From NCBI GenBank assembly GCA_031291075.1, contig JARLJS010000218.1:1-43483 (forward strand): a DNA stretch of 43,483 bases, read 5' to 3'. The stretch comes from Nevskia sp. (GTDB lineage: Bacteria > Pseudomonadota > Gammaproteobacteria > Nevskiales > Nevskiaceae). A program made the position numbers and the translations under genes. A model generated the notes under the pieces. The model saw nothing but the letters and a program-made list of their open reading frames with translations, had not been told where the DNA came from and did no database searches. The stretch's first letter is position 1. Each line of letters opens with the position of its first letter. Of this stretch, positions 19,328 through 29,313 are shown in pieces.

Positions 19328-20506
19328 TCAGGCGGCTGCCGGCCGCCGGCCCCAGCGCGCCAGGATGCGGTCGCGCTGCGAGGGCTGCATGTTGATGCGC
19401 GAGAGATCGCCGCCGTAGTGGGCGACCACGCGCTTGTCCATCACTGCGCGCCAGGCCGGCACGCAGTAGGCGAGCACGATCATGCTGGCGTAGCCGGAGG
19501 GAAGCTGCGGCGCGTCCTCGAAGTGGCGCAGCGACTGGTAGCGGCGGGTCGGGTGGGCGTGGTGGTCGGAGTGGCGCTGCAGGTGGTACAGCAGCACGTT
19601 GGTGACGATGTGGTTGCTGTTCCAGGAGTGCTCCGGCTGGCAGTGCTCGTAACGGCCGTTGGGCAGCTTGCGCCGCAGCAGGCCGTAGTGCTCGACGTAG
19701 TTCACCACCTCCAGCAGCGAGAAGCCGTAGATCGCCTGGCCCAGCAGGAACAGCAGCGCCGCCGGGCCCAGCCACAGCACCAGCGCGCCGAACAGCAGCG
19801 GCGTCATGATCCACGCGTTGAGCACGTCGTTGTCGAGCGACCAGGGGCTCTTGCCGCAGCGCGCCAGGCGTTCCTTCTCCAGGCGCCAGGCCGAGCGGGC
19901 GGCGCCGATCACGGTGCGCGGCAGGAACGCCCAGAAGCCCTCGCCCATGCGAGCGGAGGCCGGGTCTTCCGGCGTGGCGACGCGCACGTGGTGGCCGCGG
20001 TTGTGCTCGACCACGAAGTGGCCGTAACCGGTCGGCGCCAGCACCAGCTTGGCCCACCAGCGCTCCAGCGCATTGGTCTTGTGCCCCAGCTCGTGGGCGT
20101 TGGCGATGCCGATACCGTTGACCATGCCGACGGAGACCGCCAGGCCCGCCGTGTCGAGCGTGGACAGGCCGCCGCGCACCGCCATCCAGGCGCCCCACAC
20201 CAGGCCGGCGTACTGCAGCGGCAGGAACAGGAACACGCACCAGCGGTAGTAGAGGGCCTTTTCCAGGCCCTCGACGGCCGATGCCGGCGGATTGGATTCG
20301 TCGGTACCGAGCACCGGCTCCAGCAGCGAGACGATGCCGTAGATGAACACCGGGGTGAACCACCAGAAGGCATTGATGCCGGTCGCCTTGACCAGGCCGT
20401 AGCCTATGAAGGGCAGGCTCGGTACCAGCAGGCCCGCCAGCCAGAGCAGGCGCTTGCCGTCTTTCCAGGGGGCTTCGGCGGCCGGGGTCGTCGCGGTCGA
20501 TGTCAT
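19328..20506 (-). CDS. alkB: alkane 1-monooxygenase AlkB
   Basis: A 392-residue integral membrane non-haem di-iron monooxygenase that hydroxylates the terminal carbon of n-alkanes with O2 and rubredoxin electrons. Diagnostic histidine motifs are intact: HELGHK (138-143), EHNRGHH (167-173) and RHSDHH (311-316), plus NYVEHYG. Six hydrophobic segments are visible. The ATG at 20506 follows CAGGAGACACGAAG; an ATG at 20554 is in frame but lacks a site and would lie almost at the predicted transcript start. It is 228 bases downstream of hypE on the same strand, with its own promoter and FNR box at 20565-20606. Confidence 0.95.
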   Translation of the reverse strand: MTSTATTPAAEAPWKDGKRLLWLAGLLVPSLPFIGYGLVKATGINAFWWFTPVFIYGIVSLLEPVLGTDESNPPASAVEGLEKALYYRWCVFLFLPLQYAGLVWGAWMAVRGGLSTLDTAGLAVSVGMVNGIGIANAHELGHKTNALERWWAKLVLAPTGYGHFVVEHNRGHHVRVATPEDPASARMGEGFWAFLPRTVIGAARSAWRLEKERLARCGKSPWSLDNDVLNAWIMTPLLFGALVLWLGPAALLFLLGQAIYGFSLLEVVNYVEHYGLLRRKLPNGRYEHCQPEHSWNSNHIVTNVLLYHLQRHSDHHAHPTRRYQSLRHFEDAPQLPSGYASMIVLAYCVPAWRAVMDKRVVAHYGGDLSRINMQPSQRDRILARWGRRPAAA

Positions 20507-20564
20507 CTTCGTGTCTCCTGAGTCGATGAGGTCACACACCAATAACTGTGACATTGCATGATGT

Positions 20565-20606
20565 AATAATACAGCGATCGGAAGTCGCCGTGTTGATCTG
20601 GATCAA
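20565..20606 (-). promoter_or_regulatory. class II-type FNR/ANR promoter of alkB
   Basis: TTGATCTGGATCAA (20593-20606) is a perfect FNR/ANR site. On the minus strand TATTAT (20566-20571) lies downstream at the distance expected for a -10 when the box is centred near -41.5; transcription would begin near 20558, about 52 bases before the alkB ATG. There is no good sigma70 -35, as usual for activator-dependent promoters. Confidence 0.65.
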
Positions 20607-20640
20607 GGACAGGCGGGTGGTTGCAGGTTAGGGAGGTTCT

Positions 20641-20731
20641 GACGCGATCGTCATTCCGGCGCAGGGCGAATGCAGGGACTCGGCGTTGCGCCGTGGGCCC
20701 CCGGACCCCGGCTTTCGCCGGGGTGACGGCT
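20641..20731. repeat. GTCAYYCC-type palindromic repeat, inverted relative of that at 2.1 kb
   Basis: The left arm from 20651 (GTCATTCCGGCGCAGGGCG) and the right arm ending about 20728 (CGGCTTTCGCCGGGGTGAC) are imperfect reverse complements. The centre GTGGGCCCC and the GACTCGG block match the repeat at 2124-2245 in reverse orientation. It fills the space between the hypE stop and the alkB promoter and may terminate the hydrogenase transcript. Confidence 0.7.
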
Positions 20732-20733
20732 GC

Positions 20734-21795
20734 TCAGCAGATCCGCGGCAGCAGTTCCCCGCCCGGCAGGTCGAGGATGCGGCGCGAGCCCACCCGGCTG
20801 CGCAGGATCACCTCGGCGCGGGCGCGGCGCTCCACCCGGCCGATCAGGCTGGCGCCGGCGCCGAGCGGATGCACGCGCAGCACCTCCAGCGTGCGCGCCG
20901 CCTGGTCGGGCGGCAGGACCATCAGCATCCGTCCCTCGCAGGCCACCTGCAGCGGGTCCAGGCCCAGCACCTCGCAGGCGCTGGCCACGGCCTCGCTCAC
21001 CGGGATGGCGGCTTCGTCCACTTCGATCGCCAGGGCGCTCGCCTCGGCGATCTCATGCAGCACGGCGGCGAGTCCGCCGCGGGTGATGTCGCGCAGGCAA
21101 TGCGGGCGCAGGCCGGCGCCGAGCAGGACCTGCACCAGCCCGCCGAGGGGGGCGCAGTCGCTCTCGATCGGCGGCTCGAACTCCAGTCCTTCGCGGCAGG
21201 CCATGATGGCGATGCCGTGGCGGCCGACGTCGCCGCTGACCAGCACGGCGTCGCCGTCCTGCACGTGCGCGGGATGGATGTCGATGCCCGGCTCGACCAG
21301 GCCGATGCCGGCGGTGTTGATGTAGAGGCCGTCGCCGGCGCCGCGGTCCACCACCTTGGTGTCGCCGGTGACGATGCGCACGCCGGCGATGTCGGCCGCC
21401 TCGCGCATCGAGCGCAGCAGCGCGGCCAGCTCGCCGCGCGGCAGGCCTTCCTCGATGATCAGCCCGGCGCTGAGCCAGAGCGGGCGCGCGCCGGCCGCGG
21501 CGAGGTCGTTGACGGTGCCGTACACCGCCAGCCTGCCGATGTCGCCGCCCGGGAACACGCGCGGCCGTACCACGTAGGAGTCGGTGGTGAAGGCCAGGCG
21601 GCGGCCATCGGTTTCGATGACGGCGGCGTCGTGCTGCCGCGTCAGCGCCTGGCCAGTGAGCGCCGGCAGCACCAGCTCGCGCAGGAGCTGCTGCATCAGG
21701 CGCCCGCCGCCGCCGTGCGCCAGGCGGATGGTGTCGGCGCCGTCGTCGGGCAGGGGGCAGCTCAGCTCGAAGGGGGCCGGCCGCTTGGCGGTCAT
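20734..21795 (-). CDS. hypE: hydrogenase maturation factor HypE
   Basis: A 353-residue PurM-like ATPase. HypE dehydrates the carbamoyl group placed on its C-terminal cysteine by HypF to a thiocyanate, the source of the CN ligands of the NiFe site. The C-terminus ends PRIC, with Cys353 as the acceptor. The glycine-rich [13 protein letters not shown], the GDTKVV segment and DITRGGLA are typical. ATGA overlap with hypD. It is the last gene of the hydrogenase operon. Confidence 0.97.
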   Translation of the reverse strand: MTAKRPAPFELSCPLPDDGADTIRLAHGGGGRLMQQLLRELVLPALTGQALTRQHDAAVIETDGRRLAFTTDSYVVRPRVFPGGDIGRLAVYGTVNDLAAAGARPLWLSAGLIIEEGLPRGELAALLRSMREAADIAGVRIVTGDTKVVDRGAGDGLYINTAGIGLVEPGIDIHPAHVQDGDAVLVSGDVGRHGIAIMACREGLEFEPPIESDCAPLGGLVQVLLGAGLRPHCLRDITRGGLAAVLHEIAEASALAIEVDEAAIPVSEAVASACEVLGLDPLQVACEGRMLMVLPPDQAARTLEVLRVHPLGAGASLIGRVERRARAEVILRSRVGSRRILDLPGGELLPRIC

Positions 21796-22907
21796 GTCGC
21801 GCTTGCCGTCGCCGGCTGCGCCTCGCTGCGGCGGTAGCGGTAATAGGCGGCGCAGGCACCCTCGGCCGAAACCATGGGCGCTCCGAGCGGACGCTCCGGC
21901 GTGCAGGCGGTGCCGAAGGCGCCGCACTGATGCGGCTTCTTCACGCCGCGCAGGACTTCGCCGGCGACACAGCGCGGGTCGTCGTCGGCGCGCACGCCGG
22001 AGAGGTCGAAGCGTCGCTCGGCGTCGTAGTCGTGGAAAGCCGGCCGGAGTGCGAGCCCGCTGCGCGGCAGCTCGCCGATGCCGCGCCAGCGCCGCGGCAC
22101 CTCCTCGAACACCTCGCTCACCATGGCCTGCGCCTGCCGGTTGCCGTCGCTGCGCACCACCCGCGCGTAGGGGTTTTCCAGGCGCGCCTCGCCGCGCTCG
22201 AGCTGGCGGATGCAGAGCAGCACGCCGAGCAGGATGTCCACCGGCTCGAAGCCGGTGATGACGATGGGCACGCGCAGGCGCTCCACCAGCGCCCGGTACT
22301 GTTCCTCGCCCATCACCGCGCAGACGTGGCCGGCGGCGAGGAAGCCGTCGACGCGGCTGTCGGCGCTGGCGGCGATGGCTTCGATGGCCGGCGGTACCAG
22401 CACGTGCGACACCAGCAGCGAGAAATTGCGCAGGCCGAGGTTGTGCGCCTGCAGCACGGCCAGGGCGTGCGCCGGCGCGGTGGTCTCGAAGCCCACCGCC
22501 AGGAACACCACCTCCAGCTCCGGCTCCTGCTGCGCCAGCTTCACCGCGTCCAGCGGCGAATAGACCATGCGTACGTCGCCGCCCTCGGCCTTGGCCTGAG
22601 CCAGGCTGCCGCGCGAGCCGGGCACGCGCAGCATGTCGCCGAAAGTGCACAGCGCCGTGCCCGGGCGCAACGCCAGGGCGATGGCGCGGTCGATCGCCTC
22701 GGTGGGCGTCACGCATACCGGGCAGCCGGGACCGTGGATCAGCTCCACGTTCTCCGGCAGCAGGGTGTCCAGGCCGTGGCGCACGATGGAATGGGTCTGC
22801 CCGCCGCACACTTCCATCAGGCGCCAGGGCTTGGTCGCCGCCGCGCGGATCGCCGCCGCCAGCGAGGCCACCGCGTCGCGGTCGCGGAACTCGTCCAGGT
22901 ATTTCAT
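21792..22907 (-). CDS. hypD: hydrogenase maturation factor HypD
   Basis: A 371-residue iron-sulfur protein, the scaffold on which Fe(CN)2CO is assembled with HypC. Conserved blocks are [26 protein letters not shown] (the two redox cysteines) and [10 protein letters not shown], with the C-terminal cysteines [16 protein letters not shown] and FGTACTP for the [4Fe-4S] cluster. ATGA overlaps both with hypC upstream and hypE downstream. Confidence 0.97.
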   Translation of the reverse strand: MKYLDEFRDRDAVASLAAAIRAAATKPWRLMEVCGGQTHSIVRHGLDTLLPENVELIHGPGCPVCVTPTEAIDRAIALALRPGTALCTFGDMLRVPGSRGSLAQAKAEGGDVRMVYSPLDAVKLAQQEPELEVVFLAVGFETTAPAHALAVLQAHNLGLRNFSLLVSHVLVPPAIEAIAASADSRVDGFLAAGHVCAVMGEEQYRALVERLRVPIVITGFEPVDILLGVLLCIRQLERGEARLENPYARVVRSDGNRQAQAMVSEVFEEVPRRWRGIGELPRSGLALRPAFHDYDAERRFDLSGVRADDDPRCVAGEVLRGVKKPHQCGAFGTACTPERPLGAPMVSAEGACAAYYRYRRSEAQPATASAT

Positions 22908-23140
22908 GGCTCGTCCTCCTCCAGCGATTCCAGCAGGGCCAGCACCCGCTGCGCCTCCTCGGCGTCGATCGCGCTGATGGCGATGCCGGCATGCACCAGT
23001 ACGTACTGCCCAACCTTCACCTCGGGCAGGCAGGCCAGGGAGATTTCCTTCACCAGCGGCCCGAAGGCCACGCGGCCTCGCCGGAACAGCGGGTCCTCGC
23101 CGGTCACGCTCAGCAGCTGTCCCGGCACGGCTAGGCACAT
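22904..23140 (-). CDS. hypC: hydrogenase maturation chaperone HypC
   Basis: A 78-residue HypC/HybG/HupF-family chaperone. It begins [10 protein letters not shown]; Cys2 binds the Fe(CN)2CO unit and carries it to the large subunit precursor. The remainder ([21 protein letters not shown]) is typical. GGAGGG lies seven bases upstream of the ATG, and the gene overlaps the end of hypF by ten bases. Confidence 0.96.
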   Translation of the reverse strand: MCLAVPGQLLSVTGEDPLFRRGRVAFGPLVKEISLACLPEVKVGQYVLVHAGIAISAIDAEEAQRVLALLESLEEDEP

Positions 23141-25413
23141 GGCGATCCCTCCAGGCAGGCTTGCGCCACCGCGAGCTGGCCCAGTGCCAGCGCGCCGTCG
23201 TTGGGCGGCAGGCGCAGTGGCAGGTGTGCCTCGCAGCCGCGCGCGCGCAGCGCCGCCAGGCTCAGCTCCAGCAGCAGCCGGTTCTGGAAGCAGCCGCCGG
23301 CGAGCACCACCGGGCGCGGCGCGAAAGCCGCGGCGACTTCGGCGATGGCCGCGGCGAGCGCGCGGTGGAACGCGGCGGCGACGGCCGTCGTGTCCTGCCC
23401 GCGCTGCCGGATCAGGCCGAGCACCGGCGACCAGTCGATGCGCCAGGGCGTCACGCCGCGGTCGAGCGGGAACGCCAGCACCGGCACGGCGCCCTGGTGC
23501 CGTTCGGCCGCGAACTGCAGGGCCATCGCCGCCTGCCCCTCGAACGTGGTCACCGCGTGCAGGCCGAGCAGCGCGGCCACCGCGTCGAACAGGCGTCCGG
23601 CGCTGCTGGTGCGTACGCACTGGACGCCGCGCGCGAGCATCTGTTGAAGGGTGGTGCGCTCGCGCGTGGTGAAGCTGTGCTCGAGCAGCGCTCCGGCTTC
23701 ACGGTCCGGTGCCGCATGCAGCAGGCCGAGCGCGGCGCGACGCGGTTCGCGCATCGCCGCTTCGCCGCCCGGGAGCAGGAACTCGCGCAGGCTGGCCACG
23801 CGCCGGCAGTCGGTGCGCGTCGCCAGCAGGAACTCGCCGCCCCACAGGGTATCGTCGTCGCCCAGCCCGGTGCCATCCCAGGTCACGCCCAGCACCTCGC
23901 CGTCGAGCGCGTGCTCGGCCATCACCGCCGCGACGTGGGCGTGGTGATGCTGCACGGCCAGCACCCGGCTACCGCTTTCATGCGCAAACGCGCTGGTGCG
24001 GTAGTCGGGATGGCCGTCGCAGGCGAGCGGCCGCGCCGGCAGTCCGAGCATCGCGGGCAGGGTCTCGGCGAGGTGGCGGTAGGCGGCCACCGCTTCCACG
24101 CTGTCCAGGTCGCCGACGTGCGGGCTGACCACGGCCCCGGCGGGACCGCCGAGCGCGAGTGTTGCCTTCTGGTGTCCGCCCAGGGCCATGCCGGTCACTG
24201 TATGCGATTCCAGGCCGGGCAGCACCAGCGGCGCCAAGCCGCGGGCGCAGCGCAGCACCTGCATCCGCCCGCCGGCGAGCTGGACCACGGAATCGTCCAC
24301 CGGCTGCAGGATCGGGCGGTCGTGTACCAGGAACAGGTCGGCGATGCCGCGCAGCCGCGTCAGTGCCTCGTCGCCGTCGCGGCACAGCGGCTCGCCGCTG
24401 CGGTTGCCGCTGGTCGCCACCAGCGGCAGCCCCCTGTCGCGCAGCAGGAGCTGGTGCAGCGGCGTGTACGGCAGCATCACGCCCAGCCAGGGATTGCCCG
24501 GCGCGATCAGCTCCGGCAGGGTGCCGCGCGAGCGCAGCAGCACGATTGGTGCGGCGGGGCTGCACAGCGCTGCGCGGGCCGGTTGCGGCAGCTCGCAGTG
24601 GCGCTTGATCTCGGTGACGCCGTCCAGCATCACCGCCAGCGGCTTGTGCGGGCGCTGCTTGCGCGTGCGCAGCGCGGCGATGGCGTCGGCGTTGCGCGCG
24701 TCCACCATCAGATGGAAGCCGCCCAGCCCCTTCACCGCCACTACGGCGCCGCCGCGCAGCGCCTGCACCGCCTCCCGCAGCGCATCCTCGCGCCGTGCCA
24801 GCACGGCGCCGTTGCCGTCCCACAATTCCAGTTGAGGACCGCAGCCGGCGCAGGCGTTGTTCTGGGCGTGGAAGCGCCGGTCGTCCGGATCCTCGTATTC
24901 GGCCGTGCAGTGCGGGCAGGGCGCGAAACCGGCCAGCGCCGTGTTGGCGCGGTCGTAGGGCAGGGCCGCCAGCGCGCTCCAACGCGGGCCGCAGTCTGGG
25001 CAGGCGATGAACGGGTAGCGATGGCGCCGGCTGGCCGGATCGAACAGTTCGGCGCGGCAGGCCTCGCACAGCGCCAGGTCGAGCGGCACGCTCAGGTCCG
25101 CGCCGTCGCCGGCCGCGCTGTCATGGATGGCGAAGCCGTGGCGGCCGTCGGCGGCGACGGGCCAGCTGCGCAGCCCCTCGATGTGCGCACGCGGCGGCGG
25201 CCGCTCGCGCAGCTCCCGCACGAACGCCTCCAGCTGCGGTGGCGGTCCTTCCACCTCGATGGTGACGCTGTTGCGGTCGTTGCGTACCCAGCCCTCCATG
25301 GCGTGGCGGCCGGCCAGGCGGTACACGAAGGGCCGGAATCCCACACCCTGTACCTGGCCTCGGACCTCGATGCGCAGCCGCTGCGCGATGGCCGGCGGTG
25401 CGGCGTCGTTCAT
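23131..25413 (-). CDS. hypF: hydrogenase maturation carbamoyltransferase HypF
   Basis: A 760-residue protein that uses carbamoyl phosphate and ATP to carbamoylate HypE. Domains in order: acylphosphatase-like (about 10-95, [16 protein letters not shown]), two zinc knuckles ([15 protein letters not shown] and [15 protein letters not shown]), a YrdC-like domain (about 200-390, [12 protein letters not shown]) and a Kae1-like domain with HHHAH ([13 protein letters not shown]) and GGCFQN. Length is normal. It starts 43 bases after the endopeptidase gene. Confidence 0.97.
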   Translation of the reverse strand: MNDAAPPAIAQRLRIEVRGQVQGVGFRPFVYRLAGRHAMEGWVRNDRNSVTIEVEGPPPQLEAFVRELRERPPPRAHIEGLRSWPVAADGRHGFAIHDSAAGDGADLSVPLDLALCEACRAELFDPASRRHRYPFIACPDCGPRWSALAALPYDRANTALAGFAPCPHCTAEYEDPDDRRFHAQNNACAGCGPQLELWDGNGAVLARREDALREAVQALRGGAVVAVKGLGGFHLMVDARNADAIAALRTRKQRPHKPLAVMLDGVTEIKRHCELPQPARAALCSPAAPIVLLRSRGTLPELIAPGNPWLGVMLPYTPLHQLLLRDRGLPLVATSGNRSGEPLCRDGDEALTRLRGIADLFLVHDRPILQPVDDSVVQLAGGRMQVLRCARGLAPLVLPGLESHTVTGMALGGHQKATLALGGPAGAVVSPHVGDLDSVEAVAAYRHLAETLPAMLGLPARPLACDGHPDYRTSAFAHESGSRVLAVQHHHAHVAAVMAEHALDGEVLGVTWDGTGLGDDDTLWGGEFLLATRTDCRRVASLREFLLPGGEAAMREPRRAALGLLHAAPDREAGALLEHSFTTRERTTLQQMLARGVQCVRTSSAGRLFDAVAALLGLHAVTTFEGQAAMALQFAAERHQGAVPVLAFPLDRGVTPWRIDWSPVLGLIRQRGQDTTAVAAAFHRALAAAIAEVAAAFAPRPVVLAGGCFQNRLLLELSLAALRARGCEAHLPLRLPPNDGALALGQLAVAQACLEGSPCA

Positions 25414-25456
25414 GATGCCGCCGCGCTATTGCGGTTCGATCCGCATCGGCGACATC

Positions 25457-25933
25457 TCATGCATGTTCGCAGGTTCCCTCTTGCTTCAGTTCCGCGCTCA
25501 GCATCTTGATCACGCGCCGGCCGGCCGCTTCGATTTCTGGGCTCAGACCGCGGCCGTGATCGAAGGTGCGGCCCTCGACGCCGATCAGCGTCAGCCGCTC
25601 CGGCAGTTGATCGAGGCTGCGGCCCAGCGCCACCGCGTCCGCCAGGTTCAGGCTATGGCTGGAGCACAGGGCCTGCTGCGGCAGGGCGTGTTCCAGCGCG
25701 TCGATATGCAGCACCTCGCCGGGTTGGCCGGCCCCGCACAGGGCATCGAACACGAAGGCGGTTTCCGCCCCTTTCCAGGCTTCGATCAGTTCCAGCACCT
25801 CGCGGGCGCAGACCAGCACGGCGACATCCGGCAGATCGGCGTCGCGCAGCGCTCCGGCGATCCAGGGACCGATGCCGTCATCGCTGCGCCATTCGTTGCC
25901 GATGCCGGCCAGCAAGGTCTTCCCCCGGCTCAT
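25457..25933 (-). CDS. hydrogenase maturation endopeptidase
   Basis: A 158-residue protease of the HybD/HyaD/HycI family. It opens with TLLAGIGNEWRSDDGIGPWI, whose GIGN and DDG residues bind nickel in the pre-large subunit, and ends with VEGRTFDHGRGLSPE. It removes the C-terminal peptide of the large subunit after Ni insertion; the large subunit here has a matching 14-residue extension. ATGA overlap with the large-subunit gene. Confidence 0.92.
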   Translation of the reverse strand: MSRGKTLLAGIGNEWRSDDGIGPWIAGALRDADLPDVAVLVCAREVLELIEAWKGAETAFVFDALCGAGQPGEVLHIDALEHALPQQALCSSHSLNLADAVALGRSLDQLPERLTLIGVEGRTFDHGRGLSPEIEAAGRRVIKMLSAELKQEGTCEHA

Positions 25934-27246
25934 GCCGCGACGCCGTCCACGCGCTCGACCGTGAGCTTGAGGAAGTGCGCCGAGCAGGAAATGCAGGGGT
26001 CGAAGTTGCGGATGACCTGCTCGCAGCCATGGCGCAACTCGTCTTCCGGCATGTCCAGGCGGTCGCTCACGAACTGACGCAGGTCGCCTTCGATGGCCGC
26101 CTGGTTGACGGCGGTCGGCGGCACGATCTTGGCCGCGGTGATGAGGCCCTGCTCGTCGATCGAGTAGCGGTGGTAGCAGGTGCCGCGCGGCGCCTCCGTG
26201 CAGCCGTAGCCGGTGCCCGCGCGGGGCGTCACTTCGAAGCAGGGCCGGTCGGGCGCCACGTAGCCGTCGATGATGCGCGCCGATTCCTCCAGCGCGAACA
26301 GTATCTCCACGCAGCGCAGGGCGATGCTGCGGTGGGGATTGCGCCAGGCGTCCTCCAGGCCGTGCTCCTTCAATGCCGCCCGCGCCAGCGGGCCGAGGCG
26401 GTCCTGGTTGAGCGCGATGCGCGCGGCCGGTCCCACGCAGGCCAGCGGCGGGTTGGCGGCGCCGAGGCGGCGGCTGTGCAGCGCGGTGGAGTGCGCCACA
26501 TGCTCCTCCTGCAGCACCTGCTCGTATTCGCGGATCGGGATGTCCACCCCGTCGGTGGAAGCGTAGCGGCCCTCGTTGAGGGGGTATTCGTCCGCATGCC
26601 GCAGGGCGAAGTGCTCGTGGGCGGTGCGCAGGTCGGGCGCCTTCAGGCCGGCGACCAGCTTCAGCAGGCGCTGCGTGGCCCCCATCGCCCAGTCCAGCTC
26701 GCCTCGCCGGGCCTTGAGTTCCGCTACGGTGGGCAGCTTGTAGAAACCGCCGACACGCACGTTGATCGGGTGGATCTCGCGCCCGCCGAGCAGCCGCAGC
26801 AGGTCGTTGCCGACCGCCTTCAGCCGCAGGGCGTCCTTCACCAAGTCCGGATGGTCCTTGGCCATGGTGATGGCGTCCGGATAGCCGAGGAAGTCCGGCA
26901 GGTGCAGCATCGCCACGTGCAGTCCATGGCTTTCGATCCACTCGCCGCAGTACAGCACGCGGCGCAGGTCCCGCAGCGGGCCGTCGACCTTCACCCCGCA
27001 GATATCCTCCATCGCGTGGGCCGCGCTCATCATGTAGGCGATCGGGCAGATGCCGCAGATGCGCGAGGTGATGTCCACCGCCTCGGTGAAGTGGCGCCCG
27101 CGCAGCAGCGCCTCGAAGAAGCGCGGCGGCTCGAAGATGTTGAGCTCGACCCGGTGCACGCGGTCGCGGTCCAGCGTGATGTGGAGGGCCGCCTCGCCCT
27201 CGACGCGGGCGATGTAGTCGACCTTGATGGTTCTGGTGGTGGTCAT
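25930..27246 (-). CDS. [NiFe]-hydrogenase large (catalytic) subunit, probably group 3b
   Basis: A 438-residue catalytic subunit. The four nickel-ligand cysteines are intact: RICGIC with Cys64 and Cys67, and DPCISC with Cys418 and Cys421, followed by His424. A 14-residue tail after His424 is the expected cleavage product of the endopeptidase. The lack of a membrane anchor, together with neighbouring beta (iron-sulfur) and gamma (FAD/NAD(P)) subunits, indicates the soluble bidirectional NADP-linked sulfhydrogenase type (HydABGD/HyhBGSL). Direction of H2 turnover cannot be told from sequence. ATGA overlaps on both sides. Confidence 0.93.
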   Translation of the reverse strand: MTTTRTIKVDYIARVEGEAALHITLDRDRVHRVELNIFEPPRFFEALLRGRHFTEAVDITSRICGICPIAYMMSAAHAMEDICGVKVDGPLRDLRRVLYCGEWIESHGLHVAMLHLPDFLGYPDAITMAKDHPDLVKDALRLKAVGNDLLRLLGGREIHPINVRVGGFYKLPTVAELKARRGELDWAMGATQRLLKLVAGLKAPDLRTAHEHFALRHADEYPLNEGRYASTDGVDIPIREYEQVLQEEHVAHSTALHSRRLGAANPPLACVGPAARIALNQDRLGPLARAALKEHGLEDAWRNPHRSIALRCVEILFALEESARIIDGYVAPDRPCFEVTPRAGTGYGCTEAPRGTCYHRYSIDEQGLITAAKIVPPTAVNQAAIEGDLRQFVSDRLDMPEDELRHGCEQVIRNFDPCISCSAHFLKLTVERVDGVAA

Positions 27247-28013
27247 GGCGTTTCGTGGGCGCGGCTTTCCTCGCGGAACTCCGGCGCCCAGGCGTTGAAG
27301 CTGCGGTAGAAGCGCACCAGCTTGTCGCCCTGCATCCCGAGCTTCTGCAGTGGCGCGGCGAGCGAGGCGGTGGGCGTTTCCTTCGGCCCGTAGCAGCCGT
27401 AGCAACCGCGGTCGTGGCGCGGGCACAGGGCGCCGCAGCCGGCGTGCGTCACCGGGCCCAGGCAGGGCGTGCCGTGGGCCACCATCACGCACACCGTGCC
27501 GCTGCGTTTGCACTCGGTGCAGACGCTGTGCGAGGCGACCGCCGGGCGGCGGCCGTTGACGAAGGCGTTGATGACCTCGACCAGCTGCGCCTTGTTGATC
27601 GGGCAGCCGCGCAGCTCGAAATCGACGCTCACCTGCTCGGCGATCGGCGTGGAGGTGGCGAGGGTGGAGAGGTAGTCGGGGCGGGCATACACGGCGGCGG
27701 CGTACTCGCCGGCGTCGGCGAAATTGCGCAGCGCCTGGATGCCGCCGGAGGTGGCGCAAGCGCCGATCGTCACCAGGTAGCGCGACTGCGCGCGGATGGT
27801 GCGGATCTGCTCCAGGTGCTCGGGCGTGCTGATCGAGCCTTCCACCAGCGACAGGGTGTAGGGCCCGGGCCGCATGCTGCTGCTGGCCTCCGGGAACATG
27901 GCGATGTCCACCGCGCCGGCCACCGCCAGCAGTTCCTCCTCGCAGTCGAGCAGGCTGAGCTGACAGCCGTCGCAGGAGGCGAACTTCCATACCGCCAGGG
28001 TCGGTCGGGTCAT
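27243..28013 (-). CDS. [NiFe]-hydrogenase small (electron-transfer) subunit
   Basis: A 256-residue soluble small subunit without a Tat signal, as expected for group 3. The proximal-cluster motif is [15 protein letters not shown] near the N-terminus, followed by [11 protein letters not shown] and the [10 protein letters not shown] loop. The C-terminal cysteines ([35 protein letters not shown]) supply further iron-sulfur ligands. The ATG shares one base with the TGA of the preceding gene. The last codons overlap the large-subunit start as ATGA. Confidence 0.92.
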   Translation of the reverse strand: MTRPTLAVWKFASCDGCQLSLLDCEEELLAVAGAVDIAMFPEASSSMRPGPYTLSLVEGSISTPEHLEQIRTIRAQSRYLVTIGACATSGGIQALRNFADAGEYAAAVYARPDYLSTLATSTPIAEQVSVDFELRGCPINKAQLVEVINAFVNGRRPAVASHSVCTECKRSGTVCVMVAHGTPCLGPVTHAGCGALCPRHDRGCYGCYGPKETPTASLAAPLQKLGMQGDKLVRFYRSFNAWAPEFREESRAHETP

Positions 28014-28846
28014 CACAGCTCCGGGACGATCAGGCCGCCGTGCAGCCGGTCGAAGCGGAACACCGGGCCGTCGCGGCAGATGAAGTGCGGGCCGTAGAAG
28101 CAATGGCCGCAGTAGCCGACGGCGCATTGCATGTGGCGCTCCATCGACAGGTAGATCGCGGACTGCTCCATTCCCTCCTGCTGCAGGGCCAGCACGGTGA
28201 ATCGCATCATCACCTCCGGGCCGCACACCACCGCCAGGGTCTTGGCGGGATCGAGGTCGATGGAAGGCACCAGGTGGGTGACCGCACCGATCTCGCCCGG
28301 CCAGCCGGGCGAAGCGTTGTCCACGGTGACGCGCATGCGGATGTTGCAGTCCCGCTGCCAGCGGGCGATGTCGGTCGGGTAAAGCAGGTCCGCCGGCTTG
28401 CGCGCGCCATAGATGATATCGACGCGGCCGTAGTCGGCGCGGTGCAGCGCCAGCCACTCGATCAGCGGCCGTAGCGGCGCCAGCCCCAGGCCGCCGGCGA
28501 CGATCACCACGTCGTGGCCACGCAGTTCCTCCACCGGCCAGCCGTTGCCGAACGGGCCGCGCACGCCCAGCACAGTGCCCGGCGCGATCTGTTCCAGCAC
28601 CCGCGTCACCGCGCCGACCGCGCGCACCGTGTGCAGGATGCCGCCGTCCGGGGCGTGGCCGCTGATGGAAATGGCGACCTCGCCCTGGCCGAACTGGTAC
28701 AGCATGTTGAACTGGCCCGGCTTGAACGGCGGGGCCACGCCCTCCAGCGGTGCCATCTGCATGCTGAACACGTCGCTGGTGTCGCGGCGCAGGTCGCGCA
28801 CGCGCCAGGGCTGCGGCACCCAGGGATCGGAGCCGTCGGCGTTCAC
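28013..28846 (-). CDS. hydrogenase gamma subunit, FAD/NAD(P)-binding
   Basis: A 277-residue ferredoxin-NADP reductase-like subunit. An FAD-binding barrel (about 10-100, [13 protein letters not shown] with SISGHA) is followed by the NAD(P) domain ([19 protein letters not shown]). The C-terminal cysteine motif [17 protein letters not shown] holds a [2Fe-2S] cluster, as in PyrK and HydG. It links the hydrogenase to the nicotinamide pool. ATGA overlap with the gene for the cyclic-nucleotide-binding protein. Confidence 0.92.
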   Translation of the reverse strand: MNADGSDPWVPQPWRVRDLRRDTSDVFSMQMAPLEGVAPPFKPGQFNMLYQFGQGEVAISISGHAPDGGILHTVRAVGAVTRVLEQIAPGTVLGVRGPFGNGWPVEELRGHDVVIVAGGLGLAPLRPLIEWLALHRADYGRVDIIYGARKPADLLYPTDIARWQRDCNIRMRVTVDNASPGWPGEIGAVTHLVPSIDLDPAKTLAVVCGPEVMMRFTVLALQQEGMEQSAIYLSMERHMQCAVGYCGHCFYGPHFICRDGPVFRFDRLHGGLIVPEL

Positions 28847-29313
28847 CGGCGCGGCTCCGTGGGATGGGCGTAGACCTCGGCGAGCTGCAGGCGGCTGGCC
28901 TGCAGCCGGTTCATCACCGAGCGTACCGCCCGTTTGAGGAACTTGTAGCCGAAGTCGTGGTTGTTATCCATCGCCAGTCGCAGGCACTGGCAGTCCACCG
29001 CGAGGGTGGTGACCGGCTCGAGCACGCGGGCGTCGAAGAACGAGTGGTACGGCGGCACCAGCCAGGACAGGCCCGCCACGGCGCCACCTTCCAGGGTCTG
29101 GATGGGCATGCAGACCCCGCGCGTGTCGCAGGTCTCCAGCATGATGCGTCCGTGGAGCACGAAGTGGCATTCGCGGATCTCCTGGTTCTGGCGCATCAGC
29201 ACTTCGTTCTTGCCGAACTGCCGTTCATGCACGCAGGGTTCCAGCACGGCCAGCAGCGCCGGGTCGAAGCCGGCGAAGAACGGGTGGGCGGCGAGCTGCT
29301 CCAGGGGTGTCAT
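28843..29313 (-). CDS. stand-alone cyclic-nucleotide-binding-domain protein
   Basis: A 156-residue protein with a Crp/cNMP-type beta-roll (about residues 10-125: [56 protein letters not shown]) and a C-terminal helix. No helix-turn-helix follows, so it is not a transcription factor. It is embedded between the beta and gamma subunit genes with ATGA overlaps on both sides, which implies a stoichiometric role, perhaps a regulatory or assembly subunit. The usual phosphate-binding cassette (RxA) is not evident, so the ligand is unknown. Confidence 0.82.
   Translation of the reverse strand: MTPLEQLAAHPFFAGFDPALLAVLEPCVHERQFGKNEVLMRQNQEIRECHFVLHGRIMLETCDTRGVCMPIQTLEGGAVAGLSWLVPPYHSFFDARVLEPVTTLAVDCQCLRLAMDNNHDFGYKFLKRAVRSVMNRLQASRLQLAEVYAHPTEPRR

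Noticed and set aside
20554-20556. Alternative alkB start at 20554
   Set aside because: No ribosome-binding site and nearly coincident with the predicted transcript start; the ATG at 20506 has a good site.
23161-25509. 782-codon plus-strand open frame opposite hypF
   Set aside because: Shadow of hypF, rich in Arg/Gln/His/Ala, no recognisable motif.
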